Assembly (NCBI RefSeq): GCF_947507565.1
Contig: NC_089188.1
Location: forward strand, 1,550,001 to 1,614,000
Reading direction: 5' to 3'
DNA from: Oscarella lobularis
Lineage: Eukaryota > Porifera > Homoscleromorpha > Homosclerophorida > Oscarellidae
Length of the DNA stretch: 64,000 bases
Shown: one piece after another, positions 46,701-58,030 of the stretch
Numbering within the stretch: the first letter of the stretch is position 1
How the letters are laid out: every line of letters starts with the position of its first letter
Notes under the pieces: model-generated
What the model was told of the DNA's origin: nothing
Databases searched by the model: none
What the model saw: the letters and a program-made list of their open reading frames with translations, nothing else
Made by a program: the position numbers and the translations under genes

Positions 46701-48940
46701 CTTTTCGTGCATGCCTATTTATTTTTGATTAATTAAACTTTTGACTAGGACTGCACCAGAATGCCAATCCCAGTCATATAAACGTTTCCCAAATTAAAGG
46801 TTTCATATCAATTGATATATTGTGTCTTGTCAACATGGATGTGATGAATCGCAGAGGCTGCGGAACACATTGAGATAGCACTAACGCACGTCAACACGTC
46901 GACCAGAGCAGCTGTACGTTTATTTGATAGATTGAACATAAGCATCCTATCGTCGATCTGTTTATAGGAAAATGCTAGAAAAATGACGCGAATTCAGCGC
47001 GAATTGATTGGCGTTGACGATCTTCTACGACCCGGACGAGTAAGTTGAGGGGAGATCCGTTAATTAAATAATTTGTTGATCCTTCGTCTCACAAGGTTTT
47101 TATTATGGAGGGAAATCTTCTCAAACTCGGAGTCAACGGAGCGAAAGTCAAGATATTTTTTCTGGTACAATACTGTGCTAATTTGCATTGGTTGTATGGG
47201 ATCTTCGTTTAGTTTAATGACATTCTTTTGTACGCTGCCAAACGGACGGTGATTTACGGTTCTCAGCTAGTGGCAAAGAAAGCGATACCTCTAAGTGAAC
47301 TGAAGGTGGGGGAAGAAATGCTTTCTTTCAAATAAACTATAACCTTATACGTATACGGTGCAAAGGTGGAAGATGAGGTCGGAAGAGAGAACGGTTCTGT
47401 ATTCAAATTGACGGATAAGGACGGATCTTTTATCGTTATGGCAAGGTGAGTTCTTGCAGCTCAGCACGTCTGCCATACGTTTTACGTTCCTGCAGTTCTT
47501 GTGCGGAAAAGCAGCTGTGGCTTGAAGCGTTTCGTAAGGCAATGAAAGCCTACGACTATGAAGCAGAAGGACAAGGCGATTCCTTCCACGTGAGCAGCTG
47601 CTGCTTTAGTTCTTGGTGCACAATTTCTAGTTTTGTTTAGGACTTGCGAAGCAGTCTTGAAGCGAAAAAGCTGCGCACCGTAGTGCCGTTGCTTGCCGGC
47701 TTCGATCAAACCGGTGAATACGAGATTCAGAACGACGTTACGGCGAAATCGACAATGACTAAGAAGTGCATGAACTGTTTATCGCGTTTTGGAATATGGA
47801 CGAGAAAGAATTGCTGCAAGGGATGCGGAAGGGTGAATCAGTTTTATATTGAATTGATTTGCCATGTTGGTCTATATGTTCACTTTAGGTCGTTTGCGGT
47901 CGATGCTTTACTCACTGTCTTTCGTTGAGTCAAAAGCTAGTTCGCGTTTGCGACGAGTGCTATAGTAAAGAGCAGAGAAAGCGTAAGACGTTCGCAATGA
48001 AGTGGTACTTGTAACGATTTCTTCTTCGGATCAGTTGCGGGCCGACGAAGAGGCTCGGCTTACTGGCGTCAAGCGGCTATGTGTCGAACACCGTCAGCGG
48101 AATCGACTCCTTCGGATTCTGCTGAGGAAAATCGAGCGATTTCTCCTTCCGGGGATAAGGCCAAGCTCCCAGTACCGGCGACTGCGACGGCGATCGCCTC
48201 GCGGCTGGGCGACGACCGTTTGTCTACCATGCGCGAACGGTCGCGAGCTCTTGTCGCATTTCAAGCGAATTCTCTTGATTTGCCGGCTCGTGGCAAAGTG
48301 CTCTTGTCGCTGCAAGACAAGCAGTTTTCGTCCGACGTAAAAAAAATGACTGCACTTTGAGAGTAAGCTATTTCATTTTTTGGTCGTTCTTTTCAGAGAG
48401 AATTGAGCGGGTACTTAATAACAAAAATGAAAGGAAAGGCCGGGTGGAAGCGCTTCTGGTTGACAGTCGCCAACAGTTGCTTCAATTTCTATCGATCACA
48501 TGAAGTAACGTTGTGACGCGTCAACTTTGTGTCGTGCACTTGTCCTCTCTTTTTTCAGGATCCGCATCTGATTCAAGCACTCCCATTGCCCGAGTTTGAT
48601 TTGTCGTTTCCCGAAAGAGTGAGTTCTAGTACGATTGATTGATTTTATATAATTCTATATGATTCAGAATGATTCCGACGAATTGGACGTGGCTCAGCAA
48701 TTGCCGTACATCTTCAAATTGTACTCGAACGACCAAACGTACTACTTCATGACGGAAAGCCTGTATTCTCTTGAAAGGTGCGGCGTCACGGTCAAACGAC
48801 CAACTCGAAACAGACAAAACAACGCTTGGTTTTTTTTCAGATGGATTGAGGTGCTGAATAGCGTCGTTCGACTGTCCCACGGTCGTTGCGGAGCCAAAAT
48901 GAAGAAGCACAACGCGCAGCGTTCGCACACTATTGTCTAA
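43779..48940 (+). CDS. FARP: FARP-like RhoGEF with inserted FYVE-like finger, copy B
   Basis: A 1,039-aa paralogue of copy A with the same domain order and nearly the same exon map. It has 32 exons; the linker exon at 39491 of copy A is absent, and the linkers before DH and PH2 are shorter. FERM: KVKMWPSDPFCV, SYKGKSFFVKV. DH: VIREIRDTERSYVRDLDIL, GDIMKRRMACMK. PH1: VFIMEGNLLKLGVNGAKVK. Finger: KNCCKGCG...VRVCDEC. PH2: RELSGYLITKMKGKAGWKRF. Exons: 43779-43835, 43917-44021, 44075-44117, 44182-44269, 44323-44367, 44428-44480, 44542-44612, 44693-44742, 44915-45002, 45076-45167, 45219-45279, 45336-45421, 45632-45721, 45770-46082, 46137-46270, 46324-46396, 46451-46552, 46605-46689, 46749-46799, 46855-46913, 46968-47039, 47096-47164, 47213-47305, 47366-47445, 47496-47589, 47641-47832, 47889-47982, 48035-48336, 48397-48504, 48559-48618, 48668-48777, 48841-48940. 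The whole frame is open. The 45632 acceptor was chosen because nearby alternatives create a stop. Confidence 0.9.
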
Positions 48941-49529
48941 TTCGATTGGAAGATAAGTTTTAGTGATATATTGTAGCTTTGTTTCTCTAACTCATGAGCA
49001 GAAAAGATTTCAAGTGTAGACGGCTGCATCAGTGCATGGAACCCCGCCTTATCAGGCTCAATAGATGCACGCATGTCAACAGCATACAGCAATTTGCAAT
49101 TTGACATATATGCGGCTGATACGCCTCGTGGTGTACATTTTACATCTGGTACATAATGCCGGCGGTGTTCGCAGTCCTTGAACGTCTTTTTTGGCGCTTT
49201 TGAGAGGTGCATCATCGACCCTGGCGCTTGTTCCAATTGACTCGTGGTCTGTTTTTAGGTTATACTGTGAAGCTATTTTTACGTTTGGGCGGAAGTGAAA
49301 GCTATAGCGCACGCAATTCAATTTCGCAACGGCCTGTGCTCCTGTCGCCCGACGCCTGCCTGTATTTAGATAAAGTTACCAAGAATCTGCGACATTACCA
49401 ATCGCGCCTCGAGACTGCTACTAGCAGTTTGGGCAAGCTACGTTACGTGATAAGGAAGTAGACGTGTGCTGTTGATCTGCACGGATATCAACCGGCTGCT
49501 CCAATCGAGTCCTACTAGACGGCGTCGAT
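48941..49529. other. Intergenic region between FARP copies B and C
   Basis: About 590 bp. A plus frame at 49255-49461 ends in a lysine/arginine-rich helix-like stretch and a stop, but has no convincing start and no known match. Otherwise nothing recognised. Confidence 0.35.
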
Positions 49530-52500
49530 ATGCTGATTTGCGAAGTTCGTCTCCTTCCCTCGTCGGAAACTCTGGTTTTCACTGTTCGAGTGAGTCGAAA
49601 GCTCGCCCCCCCTTTTCCTATTCTTACTCCTAAGTACCTTTGTCGTTGTGACGACCGCGTGGGGGCCCGCCCCCCCGCACCTGCGTTCTTTCCACAGAAT
49701 AAGGCGAAAGGCAGAAAATTGTGGGAAGACGTTCTTGAAGTGGTCCCGATCGCCCGAGCGCACTATTTCGGACTCCAGTACACGGACGAGTACAACAAAA
49801 AGGTCAGAGGATCGTTAGTCTCTTCCCACCCCCTTTCCTCACACGTCCTTTCGATCCCGCTGTGACGCCAGTGCTGGCTTGATCTCGACGAAAGCCTCGG
49901 GAAGCAAGTGGGGAAAGGTAAACGAATATATCCCGAACAAAAACAGAGCAAACGTTCGAATCGATCGTTTTGCAGCGAACAGCGCCAGCTGGAGCGGCGA
50001 ATCGATTCTCTTCGACGTTGCCGTCAAATTCTGGCCCGAAGAGCCGAGTCGCATCGACGACGATCTCGTCAAGTAAGAAAAGCGAAACCCTAAACGACGT
50101 TTCCGATCTCTTACGCATGCAGATGCCTATTGGTTATTCAGCTGCAGGAGAGCTTGTTAGAAAATCGGTTAGACCGCTAACTGATGCACATTGGGCCCCC
50201 CCGCTTTGCGCGCGGGAGTCAATACGTCTGTTTCAAGGTTACGGTGCGGTCATCAGACGCTCGTCAAAATAGGAGCGTATCTCTTGCAAAGTCAGTCGTC
50301 CCTCCCCCTCCCCTCCCTCGGGGAGGGAACGTAACGCATCCCAATTTTTGCATTTATTCGATTCGAAGGTCACATCGGGAATGCGGGTTGCGGTGAATTA
50401 GGGGAGAACTATTCCAGTCAGTTCTGTCTCGTTCCCGACCAGGCGAGGACGCTTCCTCGTTTACGTGATTTACTGTTTCTAATTAATTAATTATTAGACG
50501 CCAGAACTGGAGGCGGAAATGGAGGAGCTGCATCAGTCAGACATATGCCGGTATTCCTATATAAATCTATCTATGAAAAATTGCACTATTCATTCGTCGT
50601 CTCCTAGAAACTTGACTGCTAGCCAATGCGATACTCAAATACTCAAACTCTGCTCTCGATTGAACGAGTATGGCGTTCATTTTTTCAAGGCCCTAGTGAG
50701 ACTAAATAATCTCCACGTGTCGTCTATCATAGTACTCATTCGATTCTTTCTAAGGACGGCGACGGTTCCACTACGGAAATAGCTCTTGGGATTAGTCGAA
50801 GTGGCATTTCCGTTTACAGCCAAGGTCAAAAGATGAACAGTTTTCCTTGGTACTAAAAATAGTAAAAAGACTCTTTGTCGCCTGCGTAATTCTTTTTGTG
50901 TAGGGTAATGATAAAAAAATGTCGTTCTACGTCAACTTGCTTCTATCTCGACTTGCACTCGTTGGTACGTAGAACGGCGGTTGTGTCGTCAACGTCTCAT
51001 CCGGCGCTAATTGCATAGAAAGGAAAATCCGCTGAAGTCGGTTTCAAGATGGACAAATGGAATTGTAAGCAATTATGGCATTTGTTCGTAGACTTCCAAG
51101 CGTTCTATCGGTAATAAGCGATAAACGTCAGTACGACTTATATCCAGCGAACTCCGTATTGTTTACAGATTGCCCACTTCCTCTGCGTCTAGCAGAACGC
51201 ATCCTCTACTGCTCCAGTCGCAAATCTCCGTGCGCAGGTAATTGGAACTGACGACAGGGAGAAGCCCTTTCACTGTGCAACGCTGACTTCCAGGAAGTCA
51301 CCGAGTCCCGGCCGAGTCCGCTTCGTGTCGCCCTCTCCCGCTCCGTCGTTGCCCTCGCCGGAAAAGGAAGCGCAGCAGAGCAGCGGCGGCATCAAATTGC
51401 GCAAATCACGGCAAGTGGCTTCTCCTCTCGCGAGAAAAGAGAGATGCATGCAAAGCGATGCAAAACGTCTCATAAATAATTTGTTTTAGGCTCGGGTCGG
51501 CTCGACGCAAAATCGTTTCGGAGCGAGTGACGGCCGATCGAATAATTGCCGCCACGCTATCGCGAGCGCCGTCGGCGATGCGAAGCAATTCGCTCTCGAA
51601 GGACGCCGACAGCGACGTGGACATCAGTCGAAGTCTGAGCTTTCTTTCGCCGGGAAGCAGCACGAGTAGTAGCAGCGATGTATCGGTGGCGTTGGAGGAG
51701 GAGGAAGACGAGGAGGCGGGAAAGGAGTCGTCGACGACGGCTTTGACGCCCCACTCGGCACTGCTCGCTTGCGAGAACGTCCCTTTGGCCGACATCGGAG
51801 AGATGGTTCGGAATATGTCGGACGACAAAGTGACGAATCGCGCGACCAATGCTTATTATTTCGTCGCGTGCGAGATCAGAGACACGGAGAGATCGTATTT
51901 TCGAGATCTCGAACTCCTAAGCGACGTGAGTTCCGTCCTCCAGGCGACGACCTCTCTCTATTCGTCTTTTTTTTTTTCAGTTTCGCGAAGAGATCGAGAA
52001 CTCGCGTTTGCTGCTTCCTAAGCAGATCGCCGAATTGTTTGGAAATCTGGGTCTGCTTGAGACCTTTCACAGGCATTTTCTTGCGGAAATAGAAGATCGT
52101 CTCAACTACTGGTATAGATGACCACTATTGACTACAATGCAATAGACTTGAGCATTTGCATGTGTTTTTTCCCCCAGGGAGTCGCAGTCTGATCGCTACG
52201 CGAAATGCACCGTCGGCGACATTATGAAAAGGAGAATGGCGTGCATGAAGGTTTCTCTCGTTTGCTTTGCATGCGCTTTGCGCTTCAGACAAGGGTGCCA
52301 TAGGTGTACAGGAACTACGTTACGAATGAAAGCAGGATTTTCGAGCTGCTGAATCACTGGCAGAGCAAAATGAGCGATTTTGCTAGAATCTGTGCAAAAT
52401 TCGAAGTGCAATCCTATCTTCCTACTCATAGATTATTTGTTGATTGTGTCTGTAGGAAACGGAGGCGGGTCGTAAGCCTGTTTCAGAGCTGTTCTATCGT

Positions 52501-55500
52501 CCCTTTCAGCGTATGGTTCACTATAAAGAGTTGCTCAAAAGTGAGTCAAAAAAAGATGGGCCGGATTTAAATGCATGCACGTGCGAACGTCTACTAGGAC
52601 TCCTGCAGCAGTCGTATTCTCGAGAATCCGCTAGCGATTTGGCTGATATCAAAGGTTCGCTTGCACGCGCGCATTTCTTTCTTGCCTGACGAGTGTACGA
52701 TTTTTGCAGAGGCATTGGAATACATTGAGAGTGCTCTTGAGAGTGTAAACATTTCAACGAAAGCAGCGGTTCGTAAACTACTTGCAGCATCGCTAGACAC
52801 CACCTAAGCCCCTCTCACGACGGTTAGATAATTCTGCATTGTAGAATCGGGCCAATTCACTGTCAATTTGACCGGACTAATAAGTGTAGCGCACTGCCCG
52901 TTATAGAAGCGGACGTAGCACCTGATTTTGCTGACCAAGCGTACTGCTGTAACTGCGCGTATTTGTTCGCTTTTCGCGTCCAAATAGCGACTCAATGTCT
53001 TTAGAATGGACCCACAATGCATTTCGCGACCGATTTATCGTAGCAACGCGACGATTGACGTCATGCGTTGCTCAATGTAGCGTGACAGGGCGTGTCTTGC
53101 GTACGCAGCACACATTCTTCGTCTTTTTTCGCGTTTTGAGACAAAGTTTCGTTTGTTTTTGTCGGCAGAAATGCATTTGCGGCCGATTGGCGGAGGTTTC
53201 GGTTCAAACGAAGCACTTTTTGTCACTTTTTGATCGTGAATAGCTGCAGTCGTTAGTTCCCTCTATGTATTTCGTTCAAATGCCTGCCGATGTTTAGTTC
53301 GTTGCCTCCCTGAGTAGATTAGTTAAGCTTATACTTACTTGACAAGGGTGTAACTTGGCACGCCTTCCTAGTTCTCGCATCTCTCTCCCAGCTCCTGGGC
53401 ACCTCTGTCACCGGATAAACCTCCATAGCACCGTCTTCCGTGGGGTTTGTGTCAAGTGTCGATGTTTTTTCATTTTTAAACTTCTCTAAGCGAGAAGACG
53501 CGTTTTTTGGCCTTTTTATGGTCAAACCTTAGCGGCCAAAGGGGGCCTCAGTTCAAACTTTGCTTAGAACTGTACTGACGCTACCTATTTGCCTTGATGG
53601 AAGCCTTAAGACTTTACTTCTAGCATGCTTGTGCGTTTTTAGGAGAATGCGAGGAAGCTGTTTCGTCTTCAACGCGAACTAGGTGGCATTACCAATTTGC
53701 TGGCATCGGGACGGGTACTTGTGCATAATTTCTTTGCACTTTTCGTTTCAGTCTTTTCTTTAGAAATTTATAATGGAAGGAGTGCTTCTTCAGCTTCGAA
53801 ACAATGGTTCGAAGCCCAAAATCTACATTCTGGTGAGAGATTGCGCGCTGCAATCCGTAGAAAAATAGCAATTGGTTGATAGTTTAGCGATTTTCTTTTG
53901 CGAGCCGTCAAACAATCGTCGTTCTCTGGAACTCAGCTGCTTGCAGAAAAGACATATTCTTTAGCTGGAATGAAGGTACTCTCCTCGCCTAATCGAAAGG
54001 CGTTCTGTGAATGGATTATTTCAGGTTGACGACGGATCGGACTTGGGCTTTCGCATTACACCGGCTGCGGGAAATTCTTTCGTTTTAATTGCTGGGTACG
54101 TCACCGGAGAAAGGGTAGTCATCGAATGGCATTGTGAAGTGACAGGTCGTCGATTGAAAAGAAGTCGTGGCTCGTATCGCTGAGGGAAACAATCGATGGC
54201 GTCGGAATAAAGGGTCTCGACATACAGGTAAACAAATTTCACTCGTGTTTGCATTGCACGTTATTCGCTTTGATAGGACTTACCCGTTCTGAAGTCGTCC
54301 TCGTCTCTAAAACGAGGTCTAAAATCTCCGTCACACGACTACCGGATGGCTGCGACTGTCTCTACGCCTGGAAAGCATTGCTATAATTGTCAAAAGAAAT
54401 TCAACCTCTTTAACAGGAAGAAAACGTGCAAACGTTGCTCCAAGGTAGGCCGGCTATATTGTAGTCGATTTCGTTCACGTTGCGAATGCTTTGATTTACA
54501 AGGCCTTCTGCAAGAAATGTGTGGGTAACTTCACTCGCTTGGGACAGACCGAGGCGTTGAAGAAGGTCTGCAATGCGTGTCACGAGGAGGCTATTGAAAA
54601 CGGTGCGAAGACTTATCACAGGGTTTTGCGCCAAGTCTTGAGCATCTTCTCCGTGTATATAGCCAAACTGCGCGAATCGCCGTCTCATTGGCGTTCGGCG
54701 GCGATATTGGGTCGGAGACGCGGTTCGACGACTAGTACCAAAATTGACGGAATTATAACGACAAAGAATTCATTTGGCAATGAAATTGAAATTAGTCGGG
54801 ATTCGAAGCGTCCCGTTTCGGTTGCCACGCCGGCGGTGCCCGTAGTACGCGTGCACGAGAAGCTAACACCAACCGCATCGTTTCCCCAGTCGATTTACGA
54901 GTCTCAGTCTTCTGGTGCTACTGCTCTTCAAAAGCATCGACTCAAAGTGCCGCCGAGCGCATCGTCTCAACCGTCCATTCCGCAGAACGAACAGATCTTG
55001 AGAAGCGATCACCTCATGGTTCGGCGCAAAACCGATGGGCACGTTGGTGCTGCGGCAGGGAAGAAGCAGAAAGAGTTGTCCGCCCCTGCGCGGGTTCTCT
55101 TGTCTCTCGGCGACTCTCAATTTTCACGCGATGTAAGTGGGCCGTTTCGATTCCTGTTCGCTATGTAATTCTAATACTTACTGGCTTTTCTTCTAGGAGG
55201 AAATGAGTGGCTATCTATTTCATAAAGTGAAAGGCAGAGATGGTTGGAAAAGGTTTTGGCTTGTTTTAGGGTCGGGCTATTTGAAATTTTACTGCAGTCA
55301 CGAAGTATGTGGTGCGACGTATCCAAACTTTAGGCAACTGAGCTGCTTTTTTTGTAGGAAAGCCAACCTCTCTTATATCTGCCGCTGCCTCAATACGAGC
55401 TTTCGGAGACAGAAAAGGTATAGATGAAGAACCACAGTTTGATTTTTCCTTTACTTGGCTTCTCAGCGTGATCATGGGGAGCTATCGCCCGTCCTTCCCG

Positions 55501-55738
55501 TTCCCTGCGTCTTCAAATTATTCACTTCATCGAGCGTTCACTACTTCCTAGCAGACAACAAATACACTATGGATAGGTTATGACACCCATGCACTGTCAA
55601 AAAAAAGACCGGTACATTTTGTTTCTTTTTAGGTGGGTAGAAGTTCTGGTTGGCGTTGTCAAGAAATGCCATGGCCTGCTGAGTACCATAGCAAAGCACA
55701 AGAGTTTCGGCAAAAGAAGAATTCACACAAGTCATTAG
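49530..55738 (+). CDS. FARP: FARP-like RhoGEF with inserted FYVE-like finger, copy C
   Basis: A 1,168-aa, 33-exon paralogue, the most divergent of the three. FERM: VKFWPEEPSRID, QTLVKIGAYLLQ. DH: CEIRDTERSYFRDLELL, YRPFQRMVHYKELL. PH1: KFIMEGVLLQLRNNGSKPK. Finger: CYNCQKKFNLF, RKKTCKRCSK, KVCNACHEE. PH2: EEMSGYLFHKVKGRDGWKRF. The serine-rich linker before DH and the one before PH2 are its own. Exons: 49530-49589, 49698-49802, 49872-49917, 49976-50072, 50123-50167, 50238-50290, 50369-50442, 50498-50550, 50608-50695, 50755-50849, 50904-50964, 51019-51110, 51169-51237, 51294-51410, 51490-51925, 51981-52111, 52178-52250, 52304-52405, 52457-52541, 52598-52654, 52710-52768, 53643-53714, 53764-53832, 53883-53975, 54025-54095, 54146-54227, 54277-54444, 54503-54602, 54663-55132, 55197-55304, 55358-55417, 55467-55576, 55633-55738. 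GC donors follow exons 7 and 14. Intron 21 (874 nt) is an outlier in size. Confidence 0.88.
52769..53642 (+). other. Unusually long intron of FARP copy C
   Basis: This 874-nt intron interrupts the DH-PH1 junction, where the sister genes have introns of 54-60 nt. I see no terminal inverted repeats, transposase ORF or RNA gene in it, and its small ORFs match nothing. It could be a decayed insertion or hold a non-coding element. Confidence 0.45.
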
Positions 55739-55899
55739 GCGCTACAGTAGCAGCTGCCGTTGTTGCTGCAGTACCGCGCCGTCGTCAAAAATAGTTTATT
55801 ATTATTTATTTTCAGCTATCGTAGTAGCACTGCGCTAGACTATCTAGAACGGTTAGAATGTAGTTTGCTAATGTTATTGTTTTTATTTTCTGGATGACG

Positions 55900-57117
55900 T
55901 CACACTGCCGCTATCTGTCCGGGACTCCATCGACATTTTCCGTCGTCTCGAACAAAGAAAGCTCGTCGAAACGCGTCTTGCGCTGGCCCCGAAGCGAGAA
56001 GACCGACCGATAGACGAGCGTCGAGTTCAAAGGCGCGCAGGAAATCCTTCCGGGCCTTTTCGAGGCTTCCTTCGACCGAAAAAAGACACCCGCGTCCGCA
56101 CAAATCGCCCGCATTTTCACCGACGAGTTTCAAGCAGAGCGTCAGCTCGTCGCGCGCTTCGGCGTGCCGACCGAGGGCCCCCAAGTGGGTGGCTCGTATT
56201 CTCAACGGACCGGGCTTCTCTCGTCGCGTGGCAACGACGGCGAGCGTCGAAAACGAGAGCGACGCGGGTTTGCAAGGAACTCGCCAATCGATTCGCTTCA
56301 ACGCTTCGCGCGCGACAGATTCCCGCTCGTCTGACGTCATCGACCGAACGACGTCCTCCAATTGGTCAATATTTCCGCCGGAAACGAGTTTGACGAGCCG
56401 ATCGACGGCAATCGTCGCCTTTCCCTGCACCACGTAGCAGAGCGCCGACTTGGCGAGTGCCGACGAGTCGTCGGGGGTGACGCGAAGGCAGTGGTCCCAT
56501 TCGCGCAGCGCGTCCTGCAGATCGCCGCGCACCATGTGAACGTCTGCGGTCAACGTGCGGTAGGCGGCGACGTCGGGATTGATGGCGACCAGGAGCTGAC
56601 TGACACGGTAAACGGTCTGCAAGGGCGACGAAGCACCTGCTCCAAATGCCGTCGCTCCTCCTCCTCCTCCCGAAGCGGAAACGACGATTCTGGAGAAAAG
56701 ATTCGTCGCGCGTTCGTACAGCAAATCGCACAGCGATTGTCGCGCCCACGCGGCGGGAAATGTTCGCAAATGAGCGATCGTGCCGTCGGGCGACACGGCG
56801 AGCGACGACTCGACGTCGCTGCTTCGATTGGATAGTTCGACGTGGACGATTGCTCGTGCGCAGAGATTTGGCGCGCTTTTGCCGCCGCCTCCGCCCCCGT
56901 CCTCCTCCATCAGTCGATTGTTGGAGTCCAAGACGAACCGGAGCGTCTTGTTTCCTGTTTCACTTGTCGACCTTTCGGTTCCCATTGGATGATGCTGACG
57001 ACGATCGATGCGTTGCCTTCCCTTTGTTACGTTTGCGACTTTTGCGTTGTTTTTCGTCGTCATTTTTTTCAACTGCACGTGGTGGTGGTGGTGGAGAGGA
57101 CGCGTTTGAGGTTCCAA
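55900..57117 (-). CDS. Single-exon TPR-like protein
   Basis: An uninterrupted 405-aa frame with no introns, unusual in this gene-dense, intron-rich window. After a basic, histidine-rich N-terminus and a poly-Gly stretch come helical-hairpin repeats of tetratricopeptide type: the region ending YRTLTADVHMVRGDLQDAL, then RATHLGALGRHAEARDEL, and CLFSVEGSLEKARKDFLRAF with the typical A/G/A spacing. TPR proteins act as protein-protein adaptors. A TTC34-like identity is possible but I cannot confirm it. ATG 57117 is the first in frame; later ATGs at about residues 19 and 45 are alternatives. The gene converges on FARP copy C (161 bp between stops) and diverges from filamin. Confidence 0.65.
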   Translation of the reverse strand: MEPQTRPLHHHHHVQLKKMTTKNNAKVANVTKGRQRIDRRQHHPMGTERSTSETGNKTLRFVLDSNNRLMEEDGGGGGGKSAPNLCARAIVHVELSNRSSDVESSLAVSPDGTIAHLRTFPAAWARQSLCDLLYERATNLFSRIVVSASGGGGGATAFGAGASSPLQTVYRVSQLLVAINPDVAAYRTLTADVHMVRGDLQDALREWDHCLRVTPDDSSALAKSALCYVVQGKATIAVDRLVKLVSGGNIDQLEDVVRSMTSDERESVAREALKRIDWRVPCKPASLSFSTLAVVATRREKPGPLRIRATHLGALGRHAEARDELTLCLKLVGENAGDLCGRGCLFSVEGSLEKARKDFLRAFELDARLSVGLLASGPAQDAFRRAFFVRDDGKCRWSPGQIAAV

Positions 57118-58030
57118 CGACCCCGCAGCGCTTTATAGAAGGAGGGGGAGGCGTCTCGCCGTAATTGGTTTAGTCTGCACCATTTGCCAGAGCCAAGACA
57201 AAGGACAGACTAAACCTAATCTGGTGCACAGGCGTTTGGACACGATATCAAAGAATAGGAGGAGACTGTTAGTGGGCACGAGTGGAAGAGTCGTCGAAAA
57301 TTGAGGCCTTCTTGGACTGTGGACAGTCTGAGTCATTTCCTTTCAAAGGAATGAGTCAGAGTGCAAGTATTGCTTCCGACGAGAAAAGATATTCTGCCTT
57401 GGAGTCATCCGGTCGGCAGACGCACGTCACCAATTCACTAATAAAATACCTCTGTGGAACGATGAGCCTAGGGCGAAAGACAGACATTGTGCCGTACGCA
57501 ACGGGTAAATGACCTTTTATAACTCCGCAAAGCGGCAACGAAAGTACGTTAATCGCGTGTGATTAGCTCATTGAAACGAATACAGAGAAAGCAGATGTAC
57601 TGGAAGAGAATGTTCGAGAAGTTTGGAGAGTCTAGATCCTTTGCATTGCCTCAAGAAAGAGTTTCTGCCTTCCAGTCATCCGGTGCCTAAAGGGAAGATG
57701 AGCCCAAAGAAGAAAATTCGCTAAATGAAGTCTACATCATTACAATCATCAGAGTGCAGGTATTTTACCTGAAGAAAAACAGCTTATCCGGCGCACGAGA
57801 GCGCGCCACAAATGCACGCGACGCGTCGTCCTTGACAACGTTTCCGGTGGGGCCGGCACGCGCTTCCTGGATTCGTTTGAATAGATAACCGATTATGCAT
57901 GCCCAAATGCGAGACACGAAACGTGACGCGGTTACCGCTCGTCACTGATTCGTCGCCCGCCCATCGCCTCTCCTATTAGAGAGCGAGTTTCTCACCAAAA
58001 CGAATCAGTCTTTTCATCCGCGCGCAACCG
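57118..58030. other. Intergenic region upstream of filamin
   Basis: About 900 bp without a recognised gene. An 11-bp perfect inverted repeat (GGTTTAGTCTG / CAGACTAAACC) at 57167-57177 and 57206-57216 can form a hairpin with a 28-nt loop. Loosely repeated GAGTCATCCGGT-like phrases at about 57400 and 57680 may be remnants of a local duplication. The promoter of the filamin gene is expected near 57900-58000. Confidence 0.4.
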
